From NCBI GenBank assembly GCA_003013855.2, contig ML058408.1, positions 1,488,001 through 1,552,000 on the forward strand: a stretch of DNA of 64,000 bases, in the 5' to 3' direction. Positions 1-10,319 of the stretch are shown here, one piece after another. Within the stretch, counting starts at the first letter, position 1, and each line of letters begins with the position of its first letter. Source of the stretch: Liriodendron chinense (Eukaryota > Streptophyta > Magnoliopsida > Magnoliales > Magnoliaceae). The notes below the pieces were generated by a model. That model did no database searches, was not told where the DNA came from, and was given only the letters and a program-made list of their open reading frames with translations. Both the position numbers and the translations under genes were made by a program.

Positions 1-545
1 AAAACCCTTAAATAGCAAGTTTGAAGTCATTACGAAGCGTATTTCCATGCGCGCACTCCCCGGAACAACGTTCCTATACGACAAGCCGACCCGGAGGCTC
101 CAAATTAGGAAGGAAGTACCTAAAATTAGCAACATCTGGACTTCCACACCCCATCCCATTCATTCAGAAGGTCAATCATAGCCTAGAAGTGGCTTGGCGA
201 CAGTGAGTGCATGTCTAGAAAAGGTAGCTGTCCTTTGGAGGTTCCCCATCGGAGCTGAAATGCTGAAATTTTCTAAGTGTTGGAATCCTGAAAATCTGGC
301 TAAGTAGTGGAAAAGCGCCGAAAAAGGACATGTGCCTGGCCTCCAACCACATGCGCTTGCACCCTATTAGTGAAATGGAGTGAATGAAACACATTTCTGA
401 AAAGCGTCGGGAAATGCGCCGGTAAATCACATGCGCCCGGATCCTCCACATGTGCCTGGTACATTTTTCTCACATGCGCTTGGCTTTGTTTCTGGCACAT
501 GTGCCGGGAAATACCTGCCGGACCGGACCCGAACCCGATTACCCC

Positions 546-554
546 CTATAAATA
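546..554 (+). promoter_or_regulatory. TATA box of T1 LTR promoter
   Basis: CTATAAATA, preceded by CCCC and followed about 30 bases later by TCATCAGCACGAGATCATCC, a good position for transcription start. The same TATA block is conserved in the other Tat-like LTRs (23074, 47104 and, inverted, 53064-53072). Confidence 0.65.
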
Positions 555-1032
555 GTGAAGTCGCTTCATTTCATCAGCACGAGATCATCCTCTGCCGACC
601 TCAGAGTGATGTAAGCACCACATGCGCTTGCTTTCTTTCCCCTCGCCGGATGCCTTGGCCGGAGTGGATTCCCTCACCGAAAACCCTCGCCGGAAAGGGA
701 TTTCCTCTCTGGAATCCCAAGTTCAGGAAGAAATCCTGAAATTTTCTAAGTGCTGGGAATATGCGTAAGCTTTTCTCCAACATGCGCCGGCTTATTCCAC
801 CACATGCGCCGGCTTTTCCCACCAAAAAATCTGAATTTTCTCTAAGTCCGGGAGAGACATGCACCCACTCTTTGGTTCCAGGCGCATGTGCACTGCCACA
901 TGCGCCCGGAACACCTCTCCTTCATCTATTTTTTGTGCAAAATGGGCACATGCGCCCGGATGATGATCACATGCGCCTGACAGATGATGTAACACCACAT
1001 GCCCCTGCAAAATGGCCACATGCGCCTGTACA

Positions 1033-1055
1033 CCCCCCCCCCCCCCCCCCCCCCC
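1033..1055. repeat. poly-C tract (23 C)
   Basis: Homopolymer run of 23 C in the T1 LTR. The equivalent site in T3 (52551-52583, inverted) is 33 G; the T2 LTRs have only short broken C runs here. Sequencing length error is likely at such tracts. Confidence 0.95.
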
Positions 1056-3078
1056 ATGCGCTTGGACGCTGATGGGAGGGGTGGACCTTCCGTTGTGCGG
1101 CCTGCCTTCGTCCGGGATCGGATTTTGATGAAATCGCCTCTCCTAAATGCGTCTCGATGAGTTCTATCCATCCACCGGATCAGATTCTCCAACGATTAAT
1201 GATAAGTAGACCAAATCAGTGTTTTGGTCCAAAATGACCAACACTTAACCAATTTGGCAGCCCCGAAAATCCTTCCGAAAGAGCCGAAAATGGCCTAAAA
1301 CGAGAAGAATCGAGCGGAATTGGACCGAGGCCGAGAGGGAAACTTTCTTCTACTTGACATGATACATCATAATCATACACCGCGATGGGGTTATTCGATC
1401 TCAGGACTCTTTAATACCCTAATCAAGCGGTCGGCAGGCCCGCTACTTAGTCATTTCAGCCCTGGGAAGTGCCCTGTTGGCCCGAAAATTGACTTCTGCT
1501 AAGCAAATCGAAACACGATCGCACCGCGATCTTCGTGGACATAATCCACCCCTGTTCCAAGTAGGTCATCAACAATATTCACCGATTTCCCTGATTAGAC
1601 CTCAAACAGGTCCACTACTTAGTCATTTTCAGCCCTGGGAAGTGCCCTGTTGGCTCGGAAATCGACATCTGCTAAGAAAATCGAAACGCGATCACACAGC
1701 GATCTTCGTGGACGTAATCCACCCCTGTTCAAAGATGGTTATCGATAATACTCACCGATTTCCCTAATCAGACTGTAAGTAGGTCCACTACTTAGTCGTT
1801 TTCAACCTTGGGAAGTGCCCTGTTGGCTTGAGAATTGACTAGTGCCAGTTGAAATCAACCGCGATCTCAAAGACGCCGAGGCAAAGCTGAAGTACTCAGG
1901 CTATCAAACAGCCGAGTCAAGCATTCACGGGGCCCCGATCCCCATTATTCATAAGAAATTGGCATATGTGGGTACCCATCGGACCCTATACTTAGCCACT
2001 TACAGGCATCGGAGATAGCCGATCCAGCCCATTGAGTTTGGATCCTCAAGAGATCTTGGCTCGACAAAGCCTACCTGATCCCAAATAGATCATTGAAAAT
2101 ACTCAGAAGAAAGAGTGTTCTCGAAGACGAGTCGCCCGACTCCAGAAGAAATACATTTACTTTACTGTACAAAGCTCTATTCATCCCGGATAAAGGTCCG
2201 AGGCTAAACCTAAGGGGTTATGGTTACCACGAGAAACCACAAACAAAGAGCTCTAACTAAGCTTGAAACATCTTGCTATGGACTGCCACTATGAAAAAGA
2301 CAGTCGATGCCCTACCCATCGACAACGGGTCCGTCGGTTGAGTTGATGAGGTAGTTGCGGATTGCTTTCCTAAGGTCACCAGTCATAAAAATACGGGCGC
2401 GGGCTTTAGGTTATGCCGATCAACATTTCAATGTTCGTGTATTCCAGCGGTCACCTGTTCACAGTAACAGGCGCGGGCCCAGAGTTGCACCACTCAATTA
2501 AAAACCTCGTTCGGGAACGTTGCAGAGTGCTTTCTAAGGTCCCTCGTCATAAAAATACGGGTGCGGGCCTTCGGTCATGCCGACCAACATTCGAGGATCG
2601 TGTATTCCAGCGGTCACCTGTTCATACTAACAGGCGCGGGCCCCGAGTTGCACCTCTCGAATCCTGACAGTCTCTCAATCCGGACAATCCGAAAGAAAAT
2701 GGGACATAGACATCCGGCGTGTCTAATAAATGTGACTCAGTCCATAACAAGAAAACAAAGGTCTACACGACCATCAACTCAAGACCATAATCCTCGGCGG
2801 ATTAGTCTTTTGCCTTCCAATCAAGGGTGATCAACCGTTGATGTAATTAAAGGCTCGTGACCAGTATCACAGCCTGGAATGTAAAAGATCTCAGAATCTC
2901 TGGAATAAAATTCGCCTTGCGATATCTCTTTCTTGTGTACACTTTGTGATTGCTTATGATTGTCTATGAATGTCTCTATACTCAGAATTCCCCCAGAATA
3001 AAAGAAACACGAAAAAAAAAAGAAGGACTGCTGACAAGCAAGTTCTGATTCTTCTTCTTTTTCTAAGTTCTAACAAAC

Positions 3079-3117
3079 TGGCGGCTCTGTTGGGGATCGA
3101 ACCCTGAATCTCTAGTT
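3079..3117 (+). other. T1 primer-binding site, extended match to tRNA-Arg
   Basis: Starts TGGCGGCTCTGTTGGGGA three bases after the LTR end. This is close to the complement of the 3' end of plant tRNA-Arg (CCA plus acceptor stem and T arm). The next bases, ATCGAACCC, complement the T loop, and GAATCTCT complements the variable and anticodon-stem region. By eye, 34 of 39 positions match the tRNA-Arg sequence I recall. A normal PBS is about 18 nt. Confidence 0.75.
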
Positions 3118-3415
3118 ATTTCTAAGTAAATAGACATTCTGCGATAAATCATTTGCAGACACTAATATGTACGTAAGAAAGGTTACCGCAAGGAGAAATG
3201 TTCGGTGCCTTCACGGGCGCCAAACTGGCGACTCTCAACGGGAACGTTCTTCCCTTCATCTTTAAGGCAAAAGAATTTCGAAGCTTTGCATAGCATGCAT
3301 GTAGTTTGTACTTGTATGTTTCTGCCTATCCACTGTCAAGCCGTATCGCGATTGGTAAGGTCGCTTCCCCTCTCTTTTCTCAAGCGCACGGAATATTCTA
3401 ATGGGTGTATGACTG

Positions 3416-3418
<3 letters not shown>

Positions 3419-3459
<41 letters not shown>
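3419..3459. repeat. (GA)n microsatellite in T1 leader
   Basis: About 20 GA dinucleotides ending 15 bases before the gag ATG at 3474. T2 has a degenerate GA-rich tract at the same place (25908-25962), so the tract is an ancestral leader feature that expanded in T1. Confidence 0.95.
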
Positions 3460-3464
<5 letters not shown>

Positions 3465-3572
3465 GCCAACCAAATGGCATCTACGATGATCTTCTTAACG
3501 TCTGGAGGATTCTACTTTCCCCATTTGGCAGCAACCTTTGAAGCCGGATGGCAGATTGTGCAGAAGCGCAAG

Positions 3573-3577
3573 ACCGT
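3573..3577. repeat. left target-site duplication of N1 (ACCGT)
   Basis: ACCGT directly precedes the N1 terminus TGTTCGC; the same five bases occur at 10556-10560. The uninterrupted homologous gag in T2 (around 26075) has a single continuous sequence here. Confidence 0.95.
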
Positions 3578-5516
3578 TGTTCGCTCGCCTCAAGTGTAAG
3601 GCTGCGATGTAGTAATAAATCTCGGTAAGACCGAGGTCGATCCACAGGGAAAGAGGTAAACAATTCCAAGTACTCTAATAACTCGAATCTAAGAAGTTTA
3701 AGAAAGTAGTTTTTCACATGAAATAGGAAAACCTGAAAATAAGAAGAACTAGAGCATCAAGGATCCACTTGTAGTAGTCCAATGCCAATCCATTCATCCA
3801 AGTACAACACAATTAGAATCAAAGTCCTATCTCTCATCTAATTGGAAGATATAACATTCAAGCACAAATAGTCCCACTTAAATCTGGAAATCAGATTTCT
3901 AGTTCTAATGGAGCACATAGAACTTGAACTTGTAGCCTTCGGAGTAACAACCATGCCTATGGACTATGGCATGCTCAAGGGTTACTACAATTCTAATTCA
4001 AACAACCCAATCATGGTAATCTTAGAGAATTGCAAGGAACTCATGTCTGGAGCACACAAACTCTCACAAAACTTCTAAAAAAACCAAACTTTATTCAAAC
4101 TAGAACTTCAAAATCCAAAATTAAGAAAATGGTACTTGAAATAAAAGAATTAAAGCATTGGAACCAACTACAAATTTCACCTCTAGCTCTAGCTAAGAGG
4201 TTAGCTAAGGAAAAACATATTAAAACTAGAACTAGAACTAAGAAAAGGAAGAAAAACTAGCTGGAGGAGGCTAGGTAGCCTCCTGGGACTTGAACTCCTT
4301 GCTCCCCACGTCCTTGCTTGATTTGGAATAGAAGAGAGCACCTCCTTTTATAGTGCAGCAATAGTACAGCAGTACAGCAACATAGCAGAATTTGTTTCGC
4401 CTGGTACGGCTTAACCAATGGTCGGATTGCTGTCAAATTTGGTTTGTAGCTTCCTTGTAATGTGATCTTCCTCATAGATGATTTATATTTCCAAGATTAT
4501 CCTCTGAATGGGACCACCAATCACATCACCGACCGCCTCTCAAAATCGCGCACTTTGGGTACCTTCAGAACCAGTCATCTTGCTTTCAACGCCCTGGAGT
4601 GTACAGAGGTCGGATTGATCGCAAATTTTAAACATTGGTAGAAAACTTCATCCTCTACATGATAGACGGATTAGATTGTCCAAAACAATCCCAAAATGTG
4701 GTCCGAAAATTAGAACACTTAGGGCTTTTATAAACTCTGCGCAGTTGGATCTTTCTGGATGGTCCATCTTTCTTCAACCGGTACGATCAAACCACACACC
4801 CTTTTGATCTGAAACTTTTGTGGTTATTCATATATGGATGTGTTCTAAAATATGGTCAAAGTAGATTCTTCATATCATCAATGATGAGTCCTCTGGACCG
4901 GCCCAGAGTTGAACAGCGAAATCTGGAACTTTCTGGACAGTTCGTATTGTTTTGGCCACCACGGTCAATCCGTAGCTCCGATCGACACGAAACCACTTGG
5001 GTTAGTTCGGCGTCGAGCTCCTCTTCGACATGGATGTGTTGGATTTCCAAATATCATCAAGATGGCTTCAGAAAACTGGTCCAAAAAACCAGGTGCGGAA
5101 ATACATTGCTGTTTTAGAATCTGGAATCTGAAACTTGCATGGCCGACCGGTCACGACCGGTCGGACAGGGCTGGCCGACCGGTCACGACCGGTCAGGCCC
5201 TCTTAGGCATTACTCCAGCAAGCATGGCTGACCGGTCAAGACCGGTCAGGCTTCTTGGCCGACCGGTGAAGACCGGTCGGTCTCTTTTTCTTCTTGTTTT
5301 CTTCCTTCTTTGCTTCTTTCTTTGCTTCCTTCTTCCTTCAGCCCTCCTTGGGTCTTCATCCAAGGTTCTAAATTAGCTCTTTTGGTCATCAATTGGGTAA
5401 AGTAACTCTCATTCCTACAACCACAAAACATGTATTTGATTAGTCTTTAAATTATGAAAACCATGCATAACATGTCATGTAGTGGGCAATGCAATGTATA
5501 AATTGGAGGTTCAACA
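3578..5516 (-). repeat. 3' LTR of N1
   Basis: 1939 bp, termini TGTT...AACA. The plus-strand start TGTTCGCTCGCC and end GGTTCAACA match the 5' LTR at 8656-10555. The two LTRs differ by scattered substitutions and small indels: an extra ACCGGT-containing segment near 5226-5260 and an extra repeat of AGTACAGC near 4370. TATA signal CTATAAAAGG lies at 4344-4353 on the minus strand. Confidence 0.93.
5143..5280. repeat. GACCGGTC palindrome cluster, N1 3' LTR
   Basis: Eight ACCGGT cores in four pairs of the form ACCGGTCACGACCGGTC or ACCGGTCAAGACCGGTC, separated by about 25-40 bases. Each pair can fold as a hairpin. This is the largest version of the cluster in the window. Confidence 0.92.
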
Positions 5517-5526
5517 CACCCCCCAA
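5517..5526 (-). other. Polypurine tract of N1
   Basis: Minus strand TTGGGGGGTG directly abuts the 3' LTR start TGTTGA. This is the standard plus-strand priming site. All copies of the family have the same tract. Confidence 0.85.
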
Positions 5527-5830
5527 CTAGCTTTTTGCTAGTCCCGAGCAAAACATGCGTGAATAAGTTCAAACCTCCAAACCCAACTCTCTTTCAGAAA
5601 CCATGTTTCTATCCATTCCAAGATATACAAGTATAAAATTTGGAGAAATTAGGTGATAGAAGCTGAAATCTTGGACTCTCAAAAGATAATAAGTGTCTAC
5701 ATGAAATTCTCGCTGATTGATTGATAAATAGAAGAACTCGAACAAATTCAACCTAGTGTGCATAGTGAAAGTTCATCTCATGAGTTTCTGGGATCATCTT
5801 CTTCATAGATTAAGTAAACCAAGGATTTTA

Positions 5831-5954
5831 AAGTGCACAGAGCAACAACAAGCCTATGACAGGAATTTGCCTTACCGTCCTTCCGACGGCTTTCACACTA
5901 CGTCCCATTTCCGGCTTTGGTTACGGTTCGACCATCCCCCGGTTGGTAATAGGT
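5831..5954 (-). other. Conserved 3' UTR block of the Athila-like family (N1 copy)
   Basis: About 120 bases, strongly conserved with A1 (17451-17575), the two N2 units (31532-31654, 36602-36724) and N3 (59018-59140). It lies about 300-450 bases from the 3' LTR. One antisense frame is open in every copy, but the conservation looks nucleotide-level. Function unknown; a packaging or RNA-processing signal is one possibility. Confidence 0.75.
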
Positions 5955-6436
5955 AGCCCTTTTCGAAATTTTCCACCATTTTTCCTTCATTCCCGATTTC
6001 ATCCTTTCTTTCCTTTTTCTTTTAAAATTAGATAGGATTTTTAAAAATCCATATCTTTCATTATTTTCCCATGGACAAGGATGGACAAAATACCCCGGCT
6101 TGGTTTCTCAACACCTTTATATCAAAGTCTAGCTAATCCACAAATCACATAAACCTTTCAACTCAAGAAAATCGTGTAATGTGAACTTGGTGTGAAGGTG
6201 TTCAAATTTTCTATCAATCACAACAATAGGGGAACTAACATATAAAACCATTATGTTGGGAGAAATTCAAGACTTACAACATCACACACTTTGTATCTCC
6301 TCTTCTTATACTCATATCATCTTGAATGCATGGAAATAAGGTTTTCTAAAAGAGTTTTGAAATTTTAGAAAATTTGAAAAAATTTGCGCATGTGAGGCTC
6401 GAAATGTTGCAACATGCTAGATGAGGAATCTCATCT

Positions 6437-6470
6437 CACCTCCCAACCAAATCTTGCATTGTCCTCAATG
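6437..6470 (-). other. Second PPT-like tract with adjacent palindrome (N1)
   Basis: CACCTCCCAACC (minus-strand purine run) next to the palindrome CATTGTCCTCAATG. The same pair occurs at 32115-32149, 37185-37219, about 59619-59654 and in A1 at 16923-16956, about 0.9-1 kb upstream of the true 3' PPT. The N2 and N3 copies read CACCCCCCAACC, almost identical to the LTR-adjacent PPT. Confidence 0.7.
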
Positions 6471-6639
6471 TAAAAAGATATGCAATTAGCATGAACATGA
6501 GAGCAATGGTAAAATATGAGAGAGTGAGAACAATAGTACCTGAGATAGCAAGTTGATCAATTCTAGCATCTTCCATTGTCTCGATGAGACTTATTTAATC
6601 CTAATTTCAAAAAAAAATAAATCCTAACCTACCTACCAC

Positions 6640-8391
6640 CTACCTTTGATTAGTCTGATCGACTACATGATCAAATTTGAGCAGAATCTTCATGAATTTC
6701 AATAAATTTCTCATGAGGACCATCCAAAGTCCTGCTCGACAGTAGACATGGGTGCTTGTCTCCATTGAAGTCCAATATTTATGTGCACCACATGCATGAT
6801 AGGAGGAGATAAGAGCAGCAAAAAGATATCTCCTCAAATTCTGATTTGGGTTATGATTGATTAAAAATGGGTCATCCCAATCAGAATTTTCAATGGGCTG
6901 AAGGACCCATGATGGTGGAGAGACACTCATCAAGTTTTCATTGGTTAAAGTTGTCTCCTCCACAATTTCAGAATTGTACGGTGCTTCCACAAACAATGGT
7001 AAAGAGTGTAAATCAGTGGAAAGGTGTTCTTCAGGCACCGGCACCGTGTCTAACAAAATGTCCAACTCCTTAATCATCTCATCATCAAGATCATAAGATT
7101 GGGCCAAGCATTCCTCTAGGAAATCGAGATAGTCGGATGAAGGATCATGATCTTGCTTGAGTGAGTGCAAAAATTCAGTTTCGATGGTGAGGGACTCTCC
7201 CTCCATGGAGTGGAATTCTTCCAAACTAGGTTCTCCATAACTAGTATGAGGCACCGAGTCGGAAGTATGCAAGGCTTTAACAATCTCTTGAATAATGGGG
7301 TCGTTTGAATTTTCAAAGTGAGCCAAGCATTCGTCCAAAGAATATGAATTTTCACTCATGGGAGTCTCATTCTCCACATTAAAATTAAACATGGCAAGTT
7401 GGTGGAGTGACTCAAAAATATCAACTTCGGCCGTCTCTCTAGCATGCATATCCTCTAGAGACTCATAATCATTATGCCCTTGGGAAAAAGAAACCATAGG
7501 TTCATAACCATTCACCAAACCCTCATTGTAGGCAACCCCACTACCACTTTCAAATTTTATGGATTCCTCGGGTTCGTCAACCGTCATTGAAATCTCTTCA
7601 TCATTAAGTTCAAAGCATCCAAAAGAGATAGTGGACTCACCATAATTGATGATGACATTGGGATCATCGAAATCAATCTCCTTTAAAAGTCTATCCATTA
7701 AATCCGAAGAAGGTGGGACTTGGATAGCCTCATCCTCCTCATTGTTGGGGATTGATTCGGTGTTCCCAATGTTGGGTTTAATATTTTGAGATGGCGAGAG
7801 GTTTTGTATGTATTGCTCAGTTGTTTCCATAAACTCTCGCAGCACATCCTCAAGAGTTCGTGTCGGTTGCGGCTCATGAGAAAGAAACTCTTGAGGATAG
7901 TTGTTGGCATCCATGGTTGGTTCGTCCCTTGAACAAGGAGAATGGTGGTTTTCCCAATTAAGACCGTACGCATTGTAGGATGAAAAGTTATATGATGGTT
8001 GATAGGCATATTCATACAAGTAATCACGCATTGTCTTAACCGGTTGGCTACTATTCACCTGTTCCTTTTGTTGTTGCACACCTCTTACCATAACCGGTGG
8101 AACACTCATGTTATTTTCAATCCGGTAATCACGTAATGTTTTTCCCGGATGATTATCCAATTTTGCTTCGTTCCGGTATTCCCCCATCGTCTTACATCGT
8201 GTCTCAATATGTGTATTGTTTTCATTAATGTAATCACGCATCGTCTTACGTGGGGCGGCAGTGGAGGTTGATTGAACCTTAGAAAAATACTTATGCTTAT
8301 AATGGTTCCAATCATAAAGACTTTCAATTTCATGGTCTGACATCTCATCTTCGAAAAGATGCTTATATGCACCATTCGTCCAATCATACAA
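6640..8391 (-). CDS. Acidic gag/pol-linker fusion ORF of N1, 583 codons, start codon lost
   Basis: The single long ORF of the non-autonomous element, beginning about 240 bases after the PBS. Its N-terminus contains four copies of a K-T-[ML]-[RG]-[DE]-Y motif (KTMRDYINEN, KTMGEYRNEA, KTLRDYRIEN, KTMRDYLYEY), resembling the RTLRDYL start of Athila gag. Next comes a segment like the Athila gag C-terminus (RTLEDVLREFMETTEQ). A long acidic region follows, then a segment like the pre-RT linker of Athila pol (LEECLAQSYDLDDEMIKELD; compare LEACLAHSHEIDDDMIREMD in A1). Capsid, zinc knuckle, protease and enzymes are absent. The ATG of sister copies is TTG here (8389-8391), so this copy may not be translated. 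Function unknown; a reduced Gag-like or packaging protein is a guess. Confidence 0.8.
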   Translation of the reverse strand: MYDWTNGAYKHLFEDEMSDHEIESLYDWNHYKHKYFSKVQSTSTAAPRKTMRDYINENNTHIETRCKTMGEYRNEAKLDNHPGKTLRDYRIENNMSVPPVMVRGVQQQKEQVNSSQPVKTMRDYLYEYAYQPSYNFSSYNAYGLNWENHHSPCSRDEPTMDANNYPQEFLSHEPQPTRTLEDVLREFMETTEQYIQNLSPSQNIKPNIGNTESIPNNEEDEAIQVPPSSDLMDRLLKEIDFDDPNVIINYGESTISFGCFELNDEEISMTVDEPEESIKFESGSGVAYNEGLVNGYEPMVSFSQGHNDYESLEDMHARETAEVDIFESLHQLAMFNFNVENETPMSENSYSLDECLAHFENSNDPIIQEIVKALHTSDSVPHTSYGEPSLEEFHSMEGESLTIETEFLHSLKQDHDPSSDYLDFLEECLAQSYDLDDEMIKELDILLDTVPVPEEHLSTDLHSLPLFVEAPYNSEIVEETTLTNENLMSVSPPSWVLQPIENSDWDDPFLINHNPNQNLRRYLFAALISSYHACGAHKYWTSMETSTHVYCRAGLWMVLMRNLLKFMKILLKFDHVVDQTNQR

Positions 8392-8631
8392 GATGAAATT
8401 TTAAGAAATTGAAAACTACCCTAATATTAAAAAAAAGAACAAAAAGAAGGTATATGGGGAGATGTTACCCAATAGAGTGAGATCTATGTCAGCAACAATG
8501 TCCTACAAAATCAAAAAAAAATTTGTTAGTAATCTAAAAAAATCAGAAAATCTACTTCTATAAAAACTGAAAATCCTACCTAACTAAGATTACTCTATAG
8601 CTACTAGAACAATTAAAACCGTTTAACTTTT

Positions 8632-8649
8632 TCCCCGGCAACGGCGCCA
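8632..8649 (-). other. N1 primer-binding site (tRNA-Asp)
   Basis: Plus strand TCCCCGGCAACGGCGCCA is identical, as I recall it, to the 3' end of plant tRNA-Asp, so the minus strand is an exact 18-nt PBS. It lies 6 bases from the 5' LTR end. tRNA-Asp priming is the established Athila arrangement. Confidence 0.92.
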
Positions 8650-9421
8650 AAAACTTGTTCGCTCGCCTCAAGTGTAAAGCTGCGATGTAGTAATAAATCT
8701 CGGTAAGACCGAGGTCGATCCACAGGGAAAGAGGTAAACAATTCCAAGTACTCTAATAACTCGAATCTAAGAAGTTTAAGAAAGTAGTTTTTCACATGAA
8801 ATAGGAAAACCTGAAAATAAGAAGAACTAGAGCATCAAGGATCCACTTGTAGTAGTCCAATGCCAATCCATTCATCCAAGTACAACACAATTAGAATCAA
8901 AGTCCTATTTCTCATCTAATTGGAAGATATAACATTCAAGCACAAATAGTCCCACTTAAATCTGGAAATCAGATTTCTAGTTCTAATGGAGCACATAGAA
9001 CTTGAACTTGTAGCCTTCGGAGTAACAACCATGCCTACGGACTATGGCATGCTCAAGGGTTACTACAATTCTAATTCAAACAACCTAATCATGGTAATCT
9101 TAGAGAATTGCAAGGAACTCATGTCCGGAGCATACAAACTCTCACAAAACTTCTAAAAAAATCAAACTTTATTCAAACTAGAACTTCAAAATCCAAAATT
9201 AAGAAAAGGGTACTTGAAATAAAAGAATTAAAGCATTGGAACCAACTACAAATTTCACCTCTAGCTCTAGCTAAGAGGTTAGCTAAGGAAAAACATATTA
9301 AAACTAGAACTAGAACTAAGAAAAGGAAGAAAAACTAGCTGGAGGAGGCTAGGTAGCCTCCTGGGACTTGAACTCCTTGCTCCCCACGTCCTTGCTTGAT
9401 TTGGAATAGAAGAGAGCACCT

Positions 9422-9431
9422 CCTTTTATAG
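9422..9431 (-). promoter_or_regulatory. TATA box of N1 5' LTR
   Basis: Minus strand CTATAAAAGG, preceded by GCTGCA and followed by AGGTGCTCTC. Conserved in all LTRs of the family (4344, 30061, 35131, 40200, 57513, 62543) and in A1 (18474-18483, plus). Confidence 0.7.
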
Positions 9432-10212
9432 TGCAGCAATAGTACAGCAACATAGCAGAATTTGTTTCGCCTGGTACGGCTTAACCAATGGTCGGATTGC
9501 CTTCAAATTTGGTTTGTAGCTTCCTTGTAATGTGATCTTCCTCATAGATGATTTAGATTTCCAAGATTATCCTCTGAATGGGCCCACCAATCACATCACC
9601 GACCGCCTCTCAAAATCGCGCACTTTGGGTACCTTCAGAACCAGTCATCTTGCTTTCAACGCCCTGGAGTGTACAGAGGTCGGATTGATCTCAAATGTTA
9701 AACATTGGTAGAAAACTTCATCCTCTACATGATAGACTGGATTAGATTGTCCAAAACAATCCCAAAATGTGGTCCGAAAATTAGAACACTTAGGGCTTTT
9801 ATAAACTCTGCGCAGTTGGATCTTTCTGGATGGTCCATCTTTCTTCAACCGGTACGATCAAACCACACACCCTTTTGATCTGAAACTTTTGTGGTTATTC
9901 ATATATGGATGTGTTCTAAAATATGGTCAAAGTAGATTCTTCATATCATCAATGATGAGTCCTCTGGACCGGCCCAGAGTTGAACAGCGAAATCTGGAAC
10001 TTTCTGGACAGTTCGTATTGTTTTGGCCACCACGGTCAATCCGTAGCTCCGATCGACACGAAACCACTTGGGTTAGTTCGGCGTCGAGCTCCTCTTCGAC
10101 ATGGATTGTTGGATTTTCAAGTATCATCAAGATGGCTTCAAAAAACTGGTCCGAAAAACCAGGTGCGGGAATACATTGCTGTTTTAGAATCTGGAATCTG
10201 AAACTTGCATGG

Positions 10213-10319
10213 TCGACCGGTCACGACCGGTCGAACAGGGCTGGCCGACCGGTCACGACCGGTCAGGCCCTCTTAGGCATTACTCCAGCAAGCATGGCCG
10301 ACCGGTGAAGACCGGTCGG
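10213..10319. repeat. GACCGGTC palindrome cluster, N1 5' LTR
   Basis: Five to six ACCGGT cores in hairpin-forming pairs. One pair present in the other LTR of the same element is missing, so the array varies in copy number. Confidence 0.9.

Larger units (their letters stand above)
327..1066 (+). repeat. CACATGCGC-type interspersed motif array in T1 LTR
   Basis: About fifteen copies of a CACATGCGCCTGG / CACATGTGCC motif, irregularly spaced at 15-90 bases on both sides of the TATA box. Inverted pairs occur, for example GCGCATGTGC followed by CACATGCGC near 880-910. The motif also appears as GCGCATGTGG in the opposite orientation. Function unknown; candidates are protein-binding sites or a folded RNA leader. 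Confidence 0.85.
1..3075 (+). repeat. 5' LTR of T1 (partial at left)
   Basis: Collinear with the T2 LTRs (21982-25560 and 46009-49624) and, inverted, with the T3 LTR (50525-54159). Ends TCTAACA immediately before the PBS. It shares a poly-C tract and several indels with the T3 LTR that the T2 LTRs lack, which suggests a T1/T3 subfamily. Short ORFs inside it come from the CATGCGC motif array and are not considered genes. Confidence 0.9.

Noticed and set aside
327..1066. CRISPR-like spaced repeats (CACATGCGC and, elsewhere, GACCGGTC)
   Set aside because: Repeats are short, degenerate and irregularly spaced, lie in LTRs of a plant genome, and have no cas genes nearby.
3079..3117. Possible tRNA-Arg gene fragment
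   Set aside because: It is the complement of the tRNA 3' half directly after an LTR end and has no D arm or 5' acceptor strand; it is a PBS.
3205..3489. Arg-Glu repeat and Leu-Ser repeat peptides on opposite strands
   Set aside because: Translation of the GA microsatellite in the T1 leader.
4909..5376. Frames encoding repeated ADRSRPVG / PTGHDRSG peptides, in every Athila-like LTR
   Set aside because: They are translations of the GACCGGTC hairpin clusters in LTR DNA, open in several frames at once, with no conserved start.
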